Source: Gp7-AA10 sp041483175
GTDB taxonomy: Bacteria > Acidobacteriota > Thermoanaerobaculia > Gp7-AA8
Assembly: GCA_041483175.1 (NCBI GenBank)
Contig: JBGPFD010000033.1
Coordinates: forward strand, 1 to 22,792
DNA length: 22,792 bases
Reading direction: 5' to 3'
Notes under the pieces: model-generated
The model's input: only the letters and a program-made list of their open reading frames with translations
Told to the model about the DNA's origin: nothing
Databases searched by the model: none
Position numbers and translations under genes: made by a program
In this document: positions 7,436 through 15,069 of the stretch, piece after piece
Layout of the letters: each line of letters opens with the position of its first letter
Numbering within the stretch: the first letter of the stretch is position 1

Positions 7436-8878
7436 ATGCTTAAGCAGAAGTGGCGGCTAATCGCGCGCGTTGTCTATGGCGCTGATCTGGGGTTGACCAC
7501 TCTCGCATTCTTCAGCGCGTTCTTCATCCGCGACCTTCTCCTGCCGCTGATCGTGCCGCAGCAGTTCCCCACCGGCCTCTTTCCGATTCGCGAATACCTG
7601 AAGATTTATCCGCTGGTGCTGATCATCTGGTCGGCCCTGCTGTTCAGCTATCGCAGCTATCACAGCCACCGCACCGCCCCGCTGCGGAAAGAGCTGGGGA
7701 CCGTTCTTCGCGTGGTCATCGTAGGGAACGCGCTGCTGGCGACGCTGGCCTACCTGCTGCCGCTGCGCCAACTCTCGCGGGCCTGGTTCATCCTGTTCGG
7801 CGTCCTCTCCGCGCTGCTGCTGGTCCTGGAGAAGATCGCTCTGCGGGTGATGGCGCGCTACGTACGGGTGAAGGGACTGAATTACCGCACCGTGCTGATC
7901 GTCGGCACCGGGCGGAGGGCGATCGAAGTCGCGCGTGCGGTCGAGGAGCACAAGTACTGGGGCTACAAGATTCTCGGCTTCGTCTCCGATGGACATCGCC
8001 TGCCGAACGGGTGGGGACGCTTTCGGATCTACGGGACCGTTCCCGAAATGAAGCAGCTCCTCGAGCATGGTGAATTTCCCGAGGTCGTCGACGAGATCAT
8101 CTTCGCGGTGACGCGGAAGAAGCTCGACGAGATGAAGCAGATCTTCCTCTTCTGCGAGGAGCTCGGCATCCGGGCGCGGGTGGCCATGAACATCTTCCAG
8201 AACCGGCTGGCGCGAATCGAAGTGGAAGAGCTGGAGGGCATTCCGTTCCTCACCTTCACCACCACGCCCTCGAATGAGACGCAGCTCGCCGCCAAGCGGC
8301 TGCTCGACGTCGCCATATCGGTCCTGGTGCTCACGTTGTCGTTTCCGGTGATCGTCCTCGCCGCGCTGGCCATCAAGTTGACGTCGCCCGGCTCGATCGT
8401 CTTCAAGCAGAAGCGCATCGGGCTCAACGGCCGCATCTTCACGCTCTACAAATTCCGCACGATGATCGAAGATGCGCACGAGCGCCTCAGCGAGGTGAGC
8501 CACCTCAATGAGATGAGCGGGCCGGTGTTCAAGGCAAAGGACGATCCGCGCATCACCGCCGTGGGGCGCGTGCTGCGGAAGTTTTCGCTCGACGAGCTGC
8601 CGCAGCTCTGGAACGTGCTGCGCGGCGACATGAGCCTCGTCGGGCCGCGGCCGCCGATCCCGGAGGAAGTGCGCTCGTACCACCGCTGGCAGCGGCGGCG
8701 CCTGTCGATGAAGCCCGGGCTTACCTGTCTCTGGCAGATCAATGGCCGCAACAACGTCGATTTCGACCGCTGGATGCAGCTCGACCTGCAATACATCGAC
8801 AATTGGTCGCCGTCGCTCGACCTGAAGATCCTGCTGCGCACCATCCCCGCGGTGCTCTCCGGTCGCGGCGCGTCGTAG
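7436..8878 (+). CDS. Polyprenyl-phosphate sugar-1-phosphate transferase (WbaP/WcaJ type)
   Basis: The 480-residue membrane protein has about four N-terminal hydrophobic segments (residues 10-150), a central Rossmann-like CoA_binding_3 domain beginning near VLIVGTGRRAIEVA, and a C-terminal catalytic domain from about residue 287. The catalytic domain starts KRLLDVAISVLVL with a re-entrant hydrophobic helix. It then carries FKQKRIG, LYKFRTM, DPRITAVGRVLRK, SLDELPQLWNV and GDMSLVGPRP, ending with PGLTCLWQINGR. These are the signatures of polyisoprenyl-phosphate hexose-1-phosphate transferases. The reaction moves a sugar-1-phosphate from a UDP-sugar to undecaprenyl phosphate and begins each glycan unit at the inner membrane. 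Length and domain order match full-size family members. It sits directly after the glycosyltransferases that would extend this primer. Whether the first sugar is glucose or galactose cannot be told. Confidence 0.93.
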   Translation: MLKQKWRLIARVVYGADLGLTTLAFFSAFFIRDLLLPLIVPQQFPTGLFPIREYLKIYPLVLIIWSALLFSYRSYHSHRTAPLRKELGTVLRVVIVGNALLATLAYLLPLRQLSRAWFILFGVLSALLLVLEKIALRVMARYVRVKGLNYRTVLIVGTGRRAIEVARAVEEHKYWGYKILGFVSDGHRLPNGWGRFRIYGTVPEMKQLLEHGEFPEVVDEIIFAVTRKKLDEMKQIFLFCEELGIRARVAMNIFQNRLARIEVEELEGIPFLTFTTTPSNETQLAAKRLLDVAISVLVLTLSFPVIVLAALAIKLTSPGSIVFKQKRIGLNGRIFTLYKFRTMIEDAHERLSEVSHLNEMSGPVFKAKDDPRITAVGRVLRKFSLDELPQLWNVLRGDMSLVGPRPPIPEEVRSYHRWQRRRLSMKPGLTCLWQINGRNNVDFDRWMQLDLQYIDNWSPSLDLKILLRTIPAVLSGRGAS

Positions 8879-8884
8879 GATGTT

Positions 8885-8938
8885 GTGTAGGGGCCGGCGT
8901 CTTCGCCGGCCAGCGGGCGCGGACGCCCGCCGCTACAC
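8885..8938. repeat. Dispersed GC-rich double hairpin
   Basis: The element is bounded by GTGTAG and CTACAC and contains two internal GC hairpins (GGCCGGCG..CGCCGGCC and GCGGGCG..CGCCCGC). The same design recurs at 12578-12634, and the same general architecture at 22570-22621. It fills the gap after the priming transferase. It may act as a transcription barrier or as a mobile repeat. Its CTACAC end also creates a -10-like hexamer for the next gene. Confidence 0.75.
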
Positions 8939-8939
8939 T
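8934..8939 (+). promoter_or_regulatory. Candidate -10 box formed at the end of a dispersed repeat
   Basis: TACACT at 8934-8939 fits the TAnnnT -10 pattern and would start transcription about 7 bases before the ATG at 8953. Five of its six bases belong to the repeat terminus. No clear -35 is visible. Confidence 0.3.
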
Positions 8940-8952
8940 GTTCGGGTAACCA

Positions 8953-9378
8953 ATGCGCCGCATTCTCGCACTCGTCTGCCTCCTGGCCATCGTCGCACTC
9001 CGCCTCGAGCCGCGGCTGATGCAGTTGCCGTTCATCGATCGTCAGCCGATCGTGGAGCTGCTGGGGAACTACGCCGACGGCGAGTGGCAGCAATATCCGC
9101 GATTCCTGCAGCACGTGCGCGCCTGCACACGGGCCGGTGATTCCATCGCCATCGTCGCGCCGGCGATGAAATGGGACGACGGCTACTCGTACGCCTACTA
9201 CCGCGCGAGCTACTTTCTCGCGGGCCGCGAGGTTCTGCCGCTGGTGACCGCGGACGATCGCGTGCATCCGGAAAACTTCCAGCGTGCGCGCTACATCGCC
9301 ACCTGGCGGGCGAACGTGCCCGCAGGGCGCTACAAAGTGCTCTGTCAGGCGGAAGGGGGGGCGCTGCTGCAGCGCTGA
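8953..9378 (+). CDS. Small membrane-anchored hypothetical protein
   Basis: The 141-residue protein has one N-terminal hydrophobic stretch (residues 4-16, signal-anchor or signal peptide) followed by a soluble domain of about 110 residues. The domain contains alternating strands such as GDSIAIVAP and SYFLAGREVLPLV, plus an aromatic segment YSYAYYRASYF. I recognise no family or catalytic motif. It ends in TGA directly abutting the ATG of the GT-C-like gene at 9379 (zero spacing), so the two are probably co-translated. The soluble part resembles in style the periplasmic domains found at the C-termini of GT-C proteins, so it could be a split-off periplasmic module of that enzyme. This is an inference from position only. 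Confidence 0.7.
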   Translation: MRRILALVCLLAIVALRLEPRLMQLPFIDRQPIVELLGNYADGEWQQYPRFLQHVRACTRAGDSIAIVAPAMKWDDGYSYAYYRASYFLAGREVLPLVTADDRVHPENFQRARYIATWRANVPAGRYKVLCQAEGGALLQR

Positions 9379-10689
9379 ATGACGGCCGCACTCGTCGCCA
9401 CGCTCTCCATGACCGTTCTCGGGCTGCCGGTGGCGCTGGCGCTCGATCGCCGCGCGCGCGGCCCACTGCTTCTCGGGGCGGCATTCCTGTACGGCAGCGG
9501 CGTCGTTTTCGCCGTCCTTCTCGGCCTCTCGATCCTGCACATCCGCTGGACTATAGTAATCGTTGCCATAGTCAACCTTGCTGTGTGTGTAGCGGCGGCC
9601 GTCCTCGCCCGCCGTCCGGCGCGCGAGACGCGCGCCGCCACGCGGCAACTGAAACCCCACTGGCTCGATCTGGCGACGCTCCTGACCATGACCGGCTTCG
9701 CCTTCTACGCCACGATCGCCCCGCTGTGGGAATGGGACTTCTGGGCCATCTGGGGCATGAAGGCGCGGGTGTTTCTCGAGCACGGCGGGATCGACTGGCG
9801 ATTCCTCGAGAGCCGATGGAACAGCTACGTCCATCCCGATTACCCGCTGCTGGTTCCGTTGAACTTCGATTTCGTCACGCTGCTGCAGGGCGGATGGAGC
9901 GACCGGTGGCTGGGAGTGCTGTCGATCGCCTGGGCAGCGGCGCTGCTGCTGATCGTGCGCGATCTCGCGGCGCGCGAGGTGTCGCCGGTTCCGGCAGCGC
10001 TGGTGGCATTCGTCGTCGCGCCGATCGCTGCGAGCCGGTTCGTCGGCATCGCGGAGGGGCCGCTGATCGCTTTCGGCGCGGCGGCGGTACTCTTTCTCCG
10101 GCGCGCTGCGCTCTTCGATGATCCCGCTGCGTGGCGTCACGGCGCGGTGCTCCTCGGGCTCGCGGCCAGCGTGAAGAACGAAGGCATCGCGCTGATCGTG
10201 TCCGTGGCCATCGCCATGCTGTTCGTTCGGCGGCGCGATGTCCTGCGCCTCTGGCCCGCGGTGGCCATCGCCGCTCCGTGGCTGATCCTCCGCGCCACGC
10301 ACGATCTGCCAACCGACATCGCCAGCGGATCGGTGTTCGAGCGCGTCCTGGCGCGCATGCCGCACGCGGCGGAGATTGCCAGCCTTGTCACGCGCACGCT
10401 CTACCATCCATTCTTCTGGGCGGCCTTGCTCCTCGGATTCCTGATCGTCCCCGCCGCGCGGCGTCGCGAAGCTTTCGTGCTGCTGGTCACGGCGATCCAA
10501 CTGGCGTTCTATCTGGCGACGTATTTCGCCACGCCGAACGATCCGCGATGGCACATCGCCACATCGTGGTCGCGGCTGACCGAGCAGTTGGCGGTGCCAA
10601 TCACGTTCGTCGTCGTGCTGATGCTTGCGAAAACAGCGGCCGGCGTAGAACAATCGCCGGATGCCGAAGCTCGACCCGTCGAGCCGTGA
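9379..10689 (+). CDS. Polytopic GT-C-like membrane protein
   Basis: The 436-residue protein has about ten hydrophobic segments. A first extracytoplasmic loop carries EWDFWAIWGMKAR (118-130), and HPDYPLLVPL follows near residue 152. The W-D-x-W-A-x-W-x-x-KA pattern is shared by a group of bacterial GT39/ArnT-like putative glycosyltransferases, with the Asp as likely catalytic acid or base. It would use polyprenyl-phosphate sugars at the periplasmic face. There is no gap after the small anchored protein upstream. The 3' end overlaps the decarboxylase start by 29 bases. Codons near 9550-9591 (two ATA, two GTA) are less GC-rich than neighbours. Function within the polysaccharide locus is inferred from position; the sugar is unknown. 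Confidence 0.75.
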   Translation: MTAALVATLSMTVLGLPVALALDRRARGPLLLGAAFLYGSGVVFAVLLGLSILHIRWTIVIVAIVNLAVCVAAAVLARRPARETRAATRQLKPHWLDLATLLTMTGFAFYATIAPLWEWDFWAIWGMKARVFLEHGGIDWRFLESRWNSYVHPDYPLLVPLNFDFVTLLQGGWSDRWLGVLSIAWAAALLLIVRDLAAREVSPVPAALVAFVVAPIAASRFVGIAEGPLIAFGAAAVLFLRRAALFDDPAAWRHGAVLLGLAASVKNEGIALIVSVAIAMLFVRRRDVLRLWPAVAIAAPWLILRATHDLPTDIASGSVFERVLARMPHAAEIASLVTRTLYHPFFWAALLLGFLIVPAARRREAFVLLVTAIQLAFYLATYFATPNDPRWHIATSWSRLTEQLAVPITFVVVLMLAKTAAGVEQSPDAEARPVEP

Positions 10690-12079
10690 ATTTCGCGAGG
10701 CCGGCCACCGCCTGATCGACTGGATCGCCGACTATCTCGATCGCGTCGACGAGCGCAATGTACTCGCACGCGTGAAGCCCGGAGAAATCGCCGCACAATT
10801 TGGCAGTGCGCCGAGTGCCGATGGGCGGCCGTACCCCGCGCTGCTCGCCGATTTCGAATCGAAGATCGTTCCCGGCATCACGCACTGGAATCATCCGGCG
10901 TTTTTCGCCTACTTCTCCATCACCGGATCGCAGGCCGGAATCCTGGCGGAGCTCCTGACCGCGGCGCTGAACGCCAACGGGATGCTGTGGAAGACGTCGC
11001 CTTCGTTGACGGAGCTGGAGACGGTGACCCTGGAGTGGCTGCGGAAGTCGCTGGGACTTCCGGAGGGATTGTTCGGAATCATCAACGACACGGCGTCAAT
11101 CAACTCGTTCCTCGCGCTGGCCGCGGCGCGGGAGGCACTCGGTCTGGACATTCGGGGGAAAGGAATGACCGGCCGCGGGCTGCCGCCGCTGAAGCTCTAC
11201 TGCTCCGAGCACGCGCACTCGTCGATCGAAAAAGGGGCGCTGGCGCTAGGATTCGGTACGACGGGGGTGGTGAAGATCGAGAGCGACGAAGCGTACCGGA
11301 TGGATCCCGAGGCGCTCGGCGCGGCGATCGCGCGCGATCGCGCCGCGGGAGACCTTCCGTGCGCGGTCAGCGCGACACTCGGCACGACGTCGGCGGCCTC
11401 CGTCGATCCGCTCCCGAAGATCGCGGCGATCGCGCGTCGCGAGGATCTCTGGCTTCACGTCGACGCTGCGTACGCAGGCTCGGCGACCATCGAGCCGTCA
11501 TTTCGCTGGCTCTGGGATGGCATCGACGCGGCGGACTCGATCATCGTCAATCCGCACAAGTGGCTCTTCACGCCCATCGACTGCAGCGTGCTATACACGC
11601 GAAGACCGGAGGTGTTGCGACAGACGTTCTCGCTCGTTCCCGAATACCTGAAAACCACGGACACTGCGGAAGTAAACTACATGGATTACGGCCTGCAGCT
11701 CGGCCGGCGCTTCCGCGCGCTGAAGTTGTGGATGGTGATGGAGCACTACGGCACCGACCGGCTTCGTGCCGTCATCCGCGATCACGTCGCCTACGCGCAG
11801 CGGCTGGCTTCGGAGCTGACGAAGCGGCACGACGTCGAGCTGCTCGCGCCGCAGTCGTTCAGCCTGGTCGTCTTCCGCAGGATCGTTCGCGACGGCGGCG
11901 GAGCGATCGATGAGGGGGCGTCGGAACGCGCTTCCTCTGAGCTGCTGGAGCGGATGAATGCCTCGGGCCGCCTTTTCGTCTCCCACACGCGCCTGCGGAA
12001 ACGTTTTGGCATCCGTGTAGCGATCGGAAACGGAGCGACGCAGTGGGAGCACGTGGCTCGCGTGCTGGAGTTTCTCTGA
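10661..12079 (+). CDS. PLP-dependent group II (aromatic-type) amino acid decarboxylase
   Basis: The 472-residue protein has the aromatic-L-amino-acid decarboxylase layout. The N-terminal helix pair reads FREAGHRLIDWIADYLDRV. The substrate-loop entry HWNHPAFFAYF is followed by NDTASINSFLAL (phosphate-binding turn of the animal-type subgroup, replacing TSGGTE), HVDAAYAGSA with Asp268 for the PLP ring nitrogen, and NPHKWLFTP with the Schiff-base Lys300. It would remove CO2 from an amino acid such as Tyr, Trp or DOPA, giving an amine; the exact substrate cannot be decided. The start is a typical family start even though it lies inside the previous gene by 29 bases. The stop overlaps the next ATG by one base. 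It may be independent of the glycan genes and only read through from them. Confidence 0.9.
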   Translation: MPKLDPSSREFREAGHRLIDWIADYLDRVDERNVLARVKPGEIAAQFGSAPSADGRPYPALLADFESKIVPGITHWNHPAFFAYFSITGSQAGILAELLTAALNANGMLWKTSPSLTELETVTLEWLRKSLGLPEGLFGIINDTASINSFLALAAAREALGLDIRGKGMTGRGLPPLKLYCSEHAHSSIEKGALALGFGTTGVVKIESDEAYRMDPEALGAAIARDRAAGDLPCAVSATLGTTSAASVDPLPKIAAIARREDLWLHVDAAYAGSATIEPSFRWLWDGIDAADSIIVNPHKWLFTPIDCSVLYTRRPEVLRQTFSLVPEYLKTTDTAEVNYMDYGLQLGRRFRALKLWMVMEHYGTDRLRAVIRDHVAYAQRLASELTKRHDVELLAPQSFSLVVFRRIVRDGGGAIDEGASERASSELLERMNASGRLFVSHTRLRKRFGIRVAIGNGATQWEHVARVLEFL

Positions 12080-12657
12080 TGGAAGTCAGCGATCGGGTCG
12101 TGCGCGCGATCGATGCCATTGTCGAATTACTGGCGAAGCTCCGTCTCGAATCGATGTTCGTCGGCAGCATCGCGCGCGCTGCGTGGCTGGGAGGAACCGT
12201 CGACGGCGGTCCGGTCGACGTGGTTGCGGTGATGCAGCCGCAGCAGAAAAATCAGGTAGCCATGATGGCATCGAATCGCGGATTTCGCGTCGACCGCGGC
12301 GAAGTCGAGCAGGCCGAGGAGCTCGATCTCATTCCGCTGCACTATGAGGACGTTCGCGTGCACGTCCTGGTGGCCAGCAACGCTCTCTATGCGAAGATGG
12401 TCGGCGCCGCGCGGCCGGTGTCGCTCGCCGATCGGGAGCTGAAGGTCGCCGCCCCGGAGGACCTCGCGCTTCTGCTGACGCTCAGCGAGGATTTCGAGGC
12501 CGTCCAGAAGCTGATGGCCGATCCCGGCTTCGCGCGGGATCGCTACAACGAGATGCTGATGGCCATCGGATTGCGGAGTGTGGCGGCGGGCGCCTCGCCC
12601 GCCGCTGGGCGGCCAAGGGCGGCCGCCCCCACACGGGATTCTGGAAAGCATCGATGA
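12079..12657 (+). CDS. Degenerate nucleotidyltransferase-fold protein with a repeat-derived tail
   Basis: The 192-residue protein has a nucleotidyltransferase-like core: a helix, then MFVGSIARAAWLGG (26-39, G29-S30), PVDVVAVM (45-52) and RVHVLVASN (93-101), ending with VAAPEDLALLLTL as in AbiEii/DUF6036-type proteins. The usual [DE]x[DE] metal pair is reduced to one acid (Asp47, then V-V), so catalysis is doubtful. Residues from about 167 onward are Ala/Gly/Pro/Arg-rich and are encoded by a dispersed palindromic repeat (12578-12634) plus a few codons; the folded core seems to end near GLRS. The ATG overlaps the decarboxylase stop (TGATG), and the stop overlaps the ribonuclease D start (ATGA). 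A link to RNA processing is possible but unproven. Confidence 0.65.
   Translation: MEVSDRVVRAIDAIVELLAKLRLESMFVGSIARAAWLGGTVDGGPVDVVAVMQPQQKNQVAMMASNRGFRVDRGEVEQAEELDLIPLHYEDVRVHVLVASNALYAKMVGAARPVSLADRELKVAAPEDLALLLTLSEDFEAVQKLMADPGFARDRYNEMLMAIGLRSVAAGASPAAGRPRAAAPTRDSGKHR
12578..12634. repeat. Dispersed GC-rich double hairpin read as protein tail
   Basis: The element runs from GTGTGG to CCACAC, with inner stems GCGGGCG..CGCCCGC and GGGCGGCC..GGCCGCCC. It matches the design of the element at 8885-8938. Here it lies inside the 3' end of the nucleotidyltransferase-like gene and is translated to about 19 low-complexity residues. Confidence 0.75.
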
Positions 12658-13757
12658 TCTTCATCAACACGCAGGGGCCACTCGATGAGGCGATGCAGCG
12701 CGTTGGCGCGCAGCCCGCCGTTGCCGTCGACACCGAGGCCGATTCGCTGCACTCGTACTTCGACAAAGTCTGCCTGATCCAGGTCTCCATTCCCGGCGAG
12801 GATCTGATCATTGATCCACTGGCCGGACTCGATCTCTCCGCGTTCGGCGCGATCCTGTCGAACGGATCGATCACCAAGATGCTGCACGGCGCCGACTACG
12901 ATCTGCGGATTCTCAATCGTGACTTCGGGTTCACTGCATCGAGCCTGATCGACACCATGATCTGCTCGCAACTCCTCGGCTACGAGGCCATCGGGCTCGC
13001 CGCGTTGCTGGAGCGCTACTTCGCCATCACCGTCGACAAATCGCACCAGCGCGCCGACTGGGCGCAGCGCCCGCTGCCGCGCGTGATGCTCGAATACGCG
13101 TCGAGCGACACGCGGCATCTGGCCGAGCTCGCATCGCAACTGCGCGAAGAGCTGATGGCGCTCGGCCGATGGCCGTGGGCTATGGAGGAATTCGCGCGGC
13201 TGGAGGCCATCCGCTTCACGGAGAAGGATGACAACGCCGAGGGCTTTCGCCGCCTGAAGAGCATCAGCGGATTCGACCGCCGCTCGCTCGCGGTGGTCCG
13301 CGCGCTTTACGACTGGCGCGACGAGATGGCCCGCGCCGCCGACCGTCCGCCGTTCAAGATCTTCGGTAACGACATCATCATCGAGGTGGCGAAAGCGAAA
13401 GCCTCGACCGCCGAAGCGCTGGCGGACATCAAGGCGCTGCCGCTGAGTCTTCGCAGGCGCTACGGCCGGGAAATGCTCCGGCGGGTGCACGAGGCGCTCG
13501 CCTTGCCGGAGGAAATGCTGCCGGGAAAAGGCGACGCGCGCACCTGGAATCGCGACAGAGCGATCGAGGGACGGGTGGCCCGATTGAAAAACGTTCGTGA
13601 CAAAAAGGCCAAGGAGCTGAAGATCGATCCCGGCGTCCTCGCTCCACGCCACGTTCTCACCGCGATCGCCACCACGCGCGATCTCGATCAGGTCCCCGCA
13701 ATGCGCGAGTGGCAGAAGCAGGTTGTCGGCGACGCGTTGCTGCAAGCCTTGACGTAG
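12654..13757 (+). CDS. rnd: Ribonuclease D
   Basis: The 367-residue protein is a DEDDy 3'-5' exoribonuclease. Exo I is VAVDTEADSL (Asp26, Glu28), exo II is LHGADYDLRIL (Asp83) and exo III is YASSDTRHL (Tyr148, Asp152). An HRDC domain follows at about residues 195-285, starting near EKDDNAEGFRRLK. Family size is about 370 residues, so it is full length. RNase D trims the 3' ends of tRNA precursors and other small stable RNAs in the cytoplasm, using two metal ions. The start ATG overlaps the stop of the nucleotidyltransferase-fold gene by 4 bases, suggesting co-translation. The TAG stop falls within the terminal bases of a palindromic repeat (13754-13809), so the repeat now sets the 3' end of the gene. 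Confidence 0.92.
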   Translation: MIFINTQGPLDEAMQRVGAQPAVAVDTEADSLHSYFDKVCLIQVSIPGEDLIIDPLAGLDLSAFGAILSNGSITKMLHGADYDLRILNRDFGFTASSLIDTMICSQLLGYEAIGLAALLERYFAITVDKSHQRADWAQRPLPRVMLEYASSDTRHLAELASQLREELMALGRWPWAMEEFARLEAIRFTEKDDNAEGFRRLKSISGFDRRSLAVVRALYDWRDEMARAADRPPFKIFGNDIIIEVAKAKASTAEALADIKALPLSLRRRYGREMLRRVHEALALPEEMLPGKGDARTWNRDRAIEGRVARLKNVRDKKAKELKIDPGVLAPRHVLTAIATTRDLDQVPAMREWQKQVVGDALLQALT

Positions 13758-13809
13758 GGCACGGCTGTGCCGCGTCCCCGGAGTGCGGCACGACGCAGTC
13801 ATGCCCTAC
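13754..13809. repeat. Palindromic repeat between rnd and trxB
   Basis: The termini are GTAGGGCA (13754-13761) and TGCCCTAC (13802-13809). Inner arms GGCTGTGCCGC and GTGCGGCACGACGCAG pair imperfectly. Its first bases provide the stop codon of ribonuclease D. It is a different sequence family from the GTGTAG elements but has the same style and location. Confidence 0.7.
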
Positions 13810-13827
13810 ACGCAGGACGCGGTGACG

Positions 13828-13833
13828 TACAAT
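13828..13833 (+). promoter_or_regulatory. -10 box of a probable trxB promoter
   Basis: TACAAT (five of six consensus) lies 9 bases before the chosen ATG at 13843. Transcription would begin about 3 bases before the start codon, giving an almost leaderless mRNA. No good -35 and no ribosome site are visible. Confidence 0.4.
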
Positions 13834-13842
13834 CCCGCCGCT

Positions 13843-14829
13843 ATGGAACGAATTACCGATTACAAAGTGATCGTCGTCGGCTCGGGTCCGGCCGGATGCA
13901 CGGCGGCGATCTATCTCTCGCGAGCCAACCTCGCCCCGCTGGTCCTGGAAGGGCTGCAGCCGGGCGGACAGCTCACCATCACCACGGACGTCGAAAACTA
14001 TCCGGGGTTCCCCGAGGGAATCCTCGGGCCGAAGCTGATGGACCTGATGCGCCAGCAAGCCGAGCGCTTCGGCGCCAAGTTCCGGATGGAGGGGGTGGAG
14101 CACGTCGATCTCCGCAGGCACCCGTTCATCATCACCACGGATCAGCGCGTGTACGAATGCTATGCGCTGATCATCGCCGCCGGCGCCTCGGCGATGCAGA
14201 TCGGGCTGCAGTCGGAGAGAGCCCTGCAGGGCTTCGGCGTCTCGTATTGCGCCACCTGCGACGGATTTTTCTTCAAGGAGAAAGAGATCGCCGTCGTCGG
14301 CGGCGGCGATTCGGCCATGGAGGAGGCGACGTTTCTGACCAAGTTCGCCTCGAAAGTCACAGTGATCCACCGCCGCGACAAGCTGCGGGCCTCGAAGATC
14401 ATGCAGGAGCGTGCGCTGAGCAATCCGAAGATCAAGTTCGTCTTCAACTCCACGGTCGAAGAAGTCACGGGCACGAAAGAGGAAGGCGTGACCGCGTTGA
14501 AGATCCGCAACCTGCAGACGAAGCAGCTTTCGGAAATGAAGGCACAGGGCCTGTTCGTGGCCATCGGCCACACCCCGAACACGAAACCGTACGCCGGGCA
14601 GCTCGAGCTCGACGAGCGGGGGTACATCATCCTGCCGCATCCGCATTCGACGGTGACGAACATTCAGGGCGTGTTCGCATGCGGCGACGTCGTCGATCAC
14701 GTCTATCGCCAGGCGGTGACCGCTGCGGGAACGGGCTGCATGGCGGCGCTCGATTGCGAGCGCTGGCTGACACACGAGCGGATCACCGAGCGATGGGATC
14801 TGCCGAAGGGGGAGGAAGAACGGGTGTGA
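13843..14829 (+). CDS. trxB: Thioredoxin reductase
   Basis: The 328-residue flavoprotein has the low-molecular-weight thioredoxin reductase plan. The FAD-binding site is VVGSGPAG (11-18). GGQLTITTDVENYPGFP follows near 41-57. The redox pair CATC is at 136-139. The NADPH-binding turn VVGGGDSAMEEA is near 151-162 with HRRDKLRA after it, and FACGDVVD lies near the C-terminus with the second FAD contact. It reduces thioredoxin with NADPH in the cytoplasm. I chose ATG 13843 because the fold begins there and a -10 box precedes it. Starts at 13783 or 13801 would place the palindromic repeat inside the protein. It appears to be transcribed on its own. Confidence 0.95.
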   Translation: MERITDYKVIVVGSGPAGCTAAIYLSRANLAPLVLEGLQPGGQLTITTDVENYPGFPEGILGPKLMDLMRQQAERFGAKFRMEGVEHVDLRRHPFIITTDQRVYECYALIIAAGASAMQIGLQSERALQGFGVSYCATCDGFFFKEKEIAVVGGGDSAMEEATFLTKFASKVTVIHRRDKLRASKIMQERALSNPKIKFVFNSTVEEVTGTKEEGVTALKIRNLQTKQLSEMKAQGLFVAIGHTPNTKPYAGQLELDERGYIILPHPHSTVTNIQGVFACGDVVDHVYRQAVTAAGTGCMAALDCERWLTHERITERWDLPKGEEERV

Positions 14830-14840
14830 GGGGGGGAGGG

Positions 14841-14936
14841 GAATCAAGAATTTCGAATTTCGAATGAAGAATTTAGAAATTGTTGCTTCGCTCCGACATT
14901 CTTAATTCTTAATTCGAAATTCCTAATTCAGATTTT
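14841..14936. repeat. AT-rich inverted repeat, copy 1
   Basis: The left arm at 14841-14880 is built of GAATTTCGAAT-like words. The right arm at 14898-14936 is built of ATTCTTAATTCGAAATTC words and is largely its reverse complement. A short GC loop separates them. The same element type is found at 17814-17907. It lies between convergent genes (trxB + and the peptidase -), where a long hairpin could serve as a bidirectional terminator. The remaining stretch to 15069 holds only GC-rich DNA with short palindromes and no convincing gene. Confidence 0.75.
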
Positions 14937-15069
14937 CACGGACGCATCGCAGAAGTCTTCTGCCCCCGCCCCGCCATTTTCATCCTCGACGGTGCCGTCG
15001 GCCTGCAGGTGGCGCGCGAGACGTCTATGGCCATCGGGGCACCGGTGCCATGCGCGCTGGACGCGCGGC

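Noticed and set aside
9550..9591. Second less GC-rich codon patch in the GT-C-like gene
   Set aside because: It is about 40% GC over 42 bases and lies in a transmembrane segment where Ile and Val codons lower GC; much weaker than the island at 5671-5730.
8446..10653. 735-codon open frame on the minus strand
   Set aside because: It runs opposite three good genes and across an intergenic repeat, and is low-complexity in composition.
12543..13802. 419-codon minus-strand frame opposite ribonuclease D
   Set aside because: It is antisense to a complete DEDDy exonuclease and shows no protein-like motif.
14937..15069. Short open frame on the minus strand after the peptidase gene
   Set aside because: It is about 30 codons, has no ribosome site and is rich in small palindromes (GCAGAAGTCTTCTGC, GGCACCGGTGCC); it could be repeat DNA.
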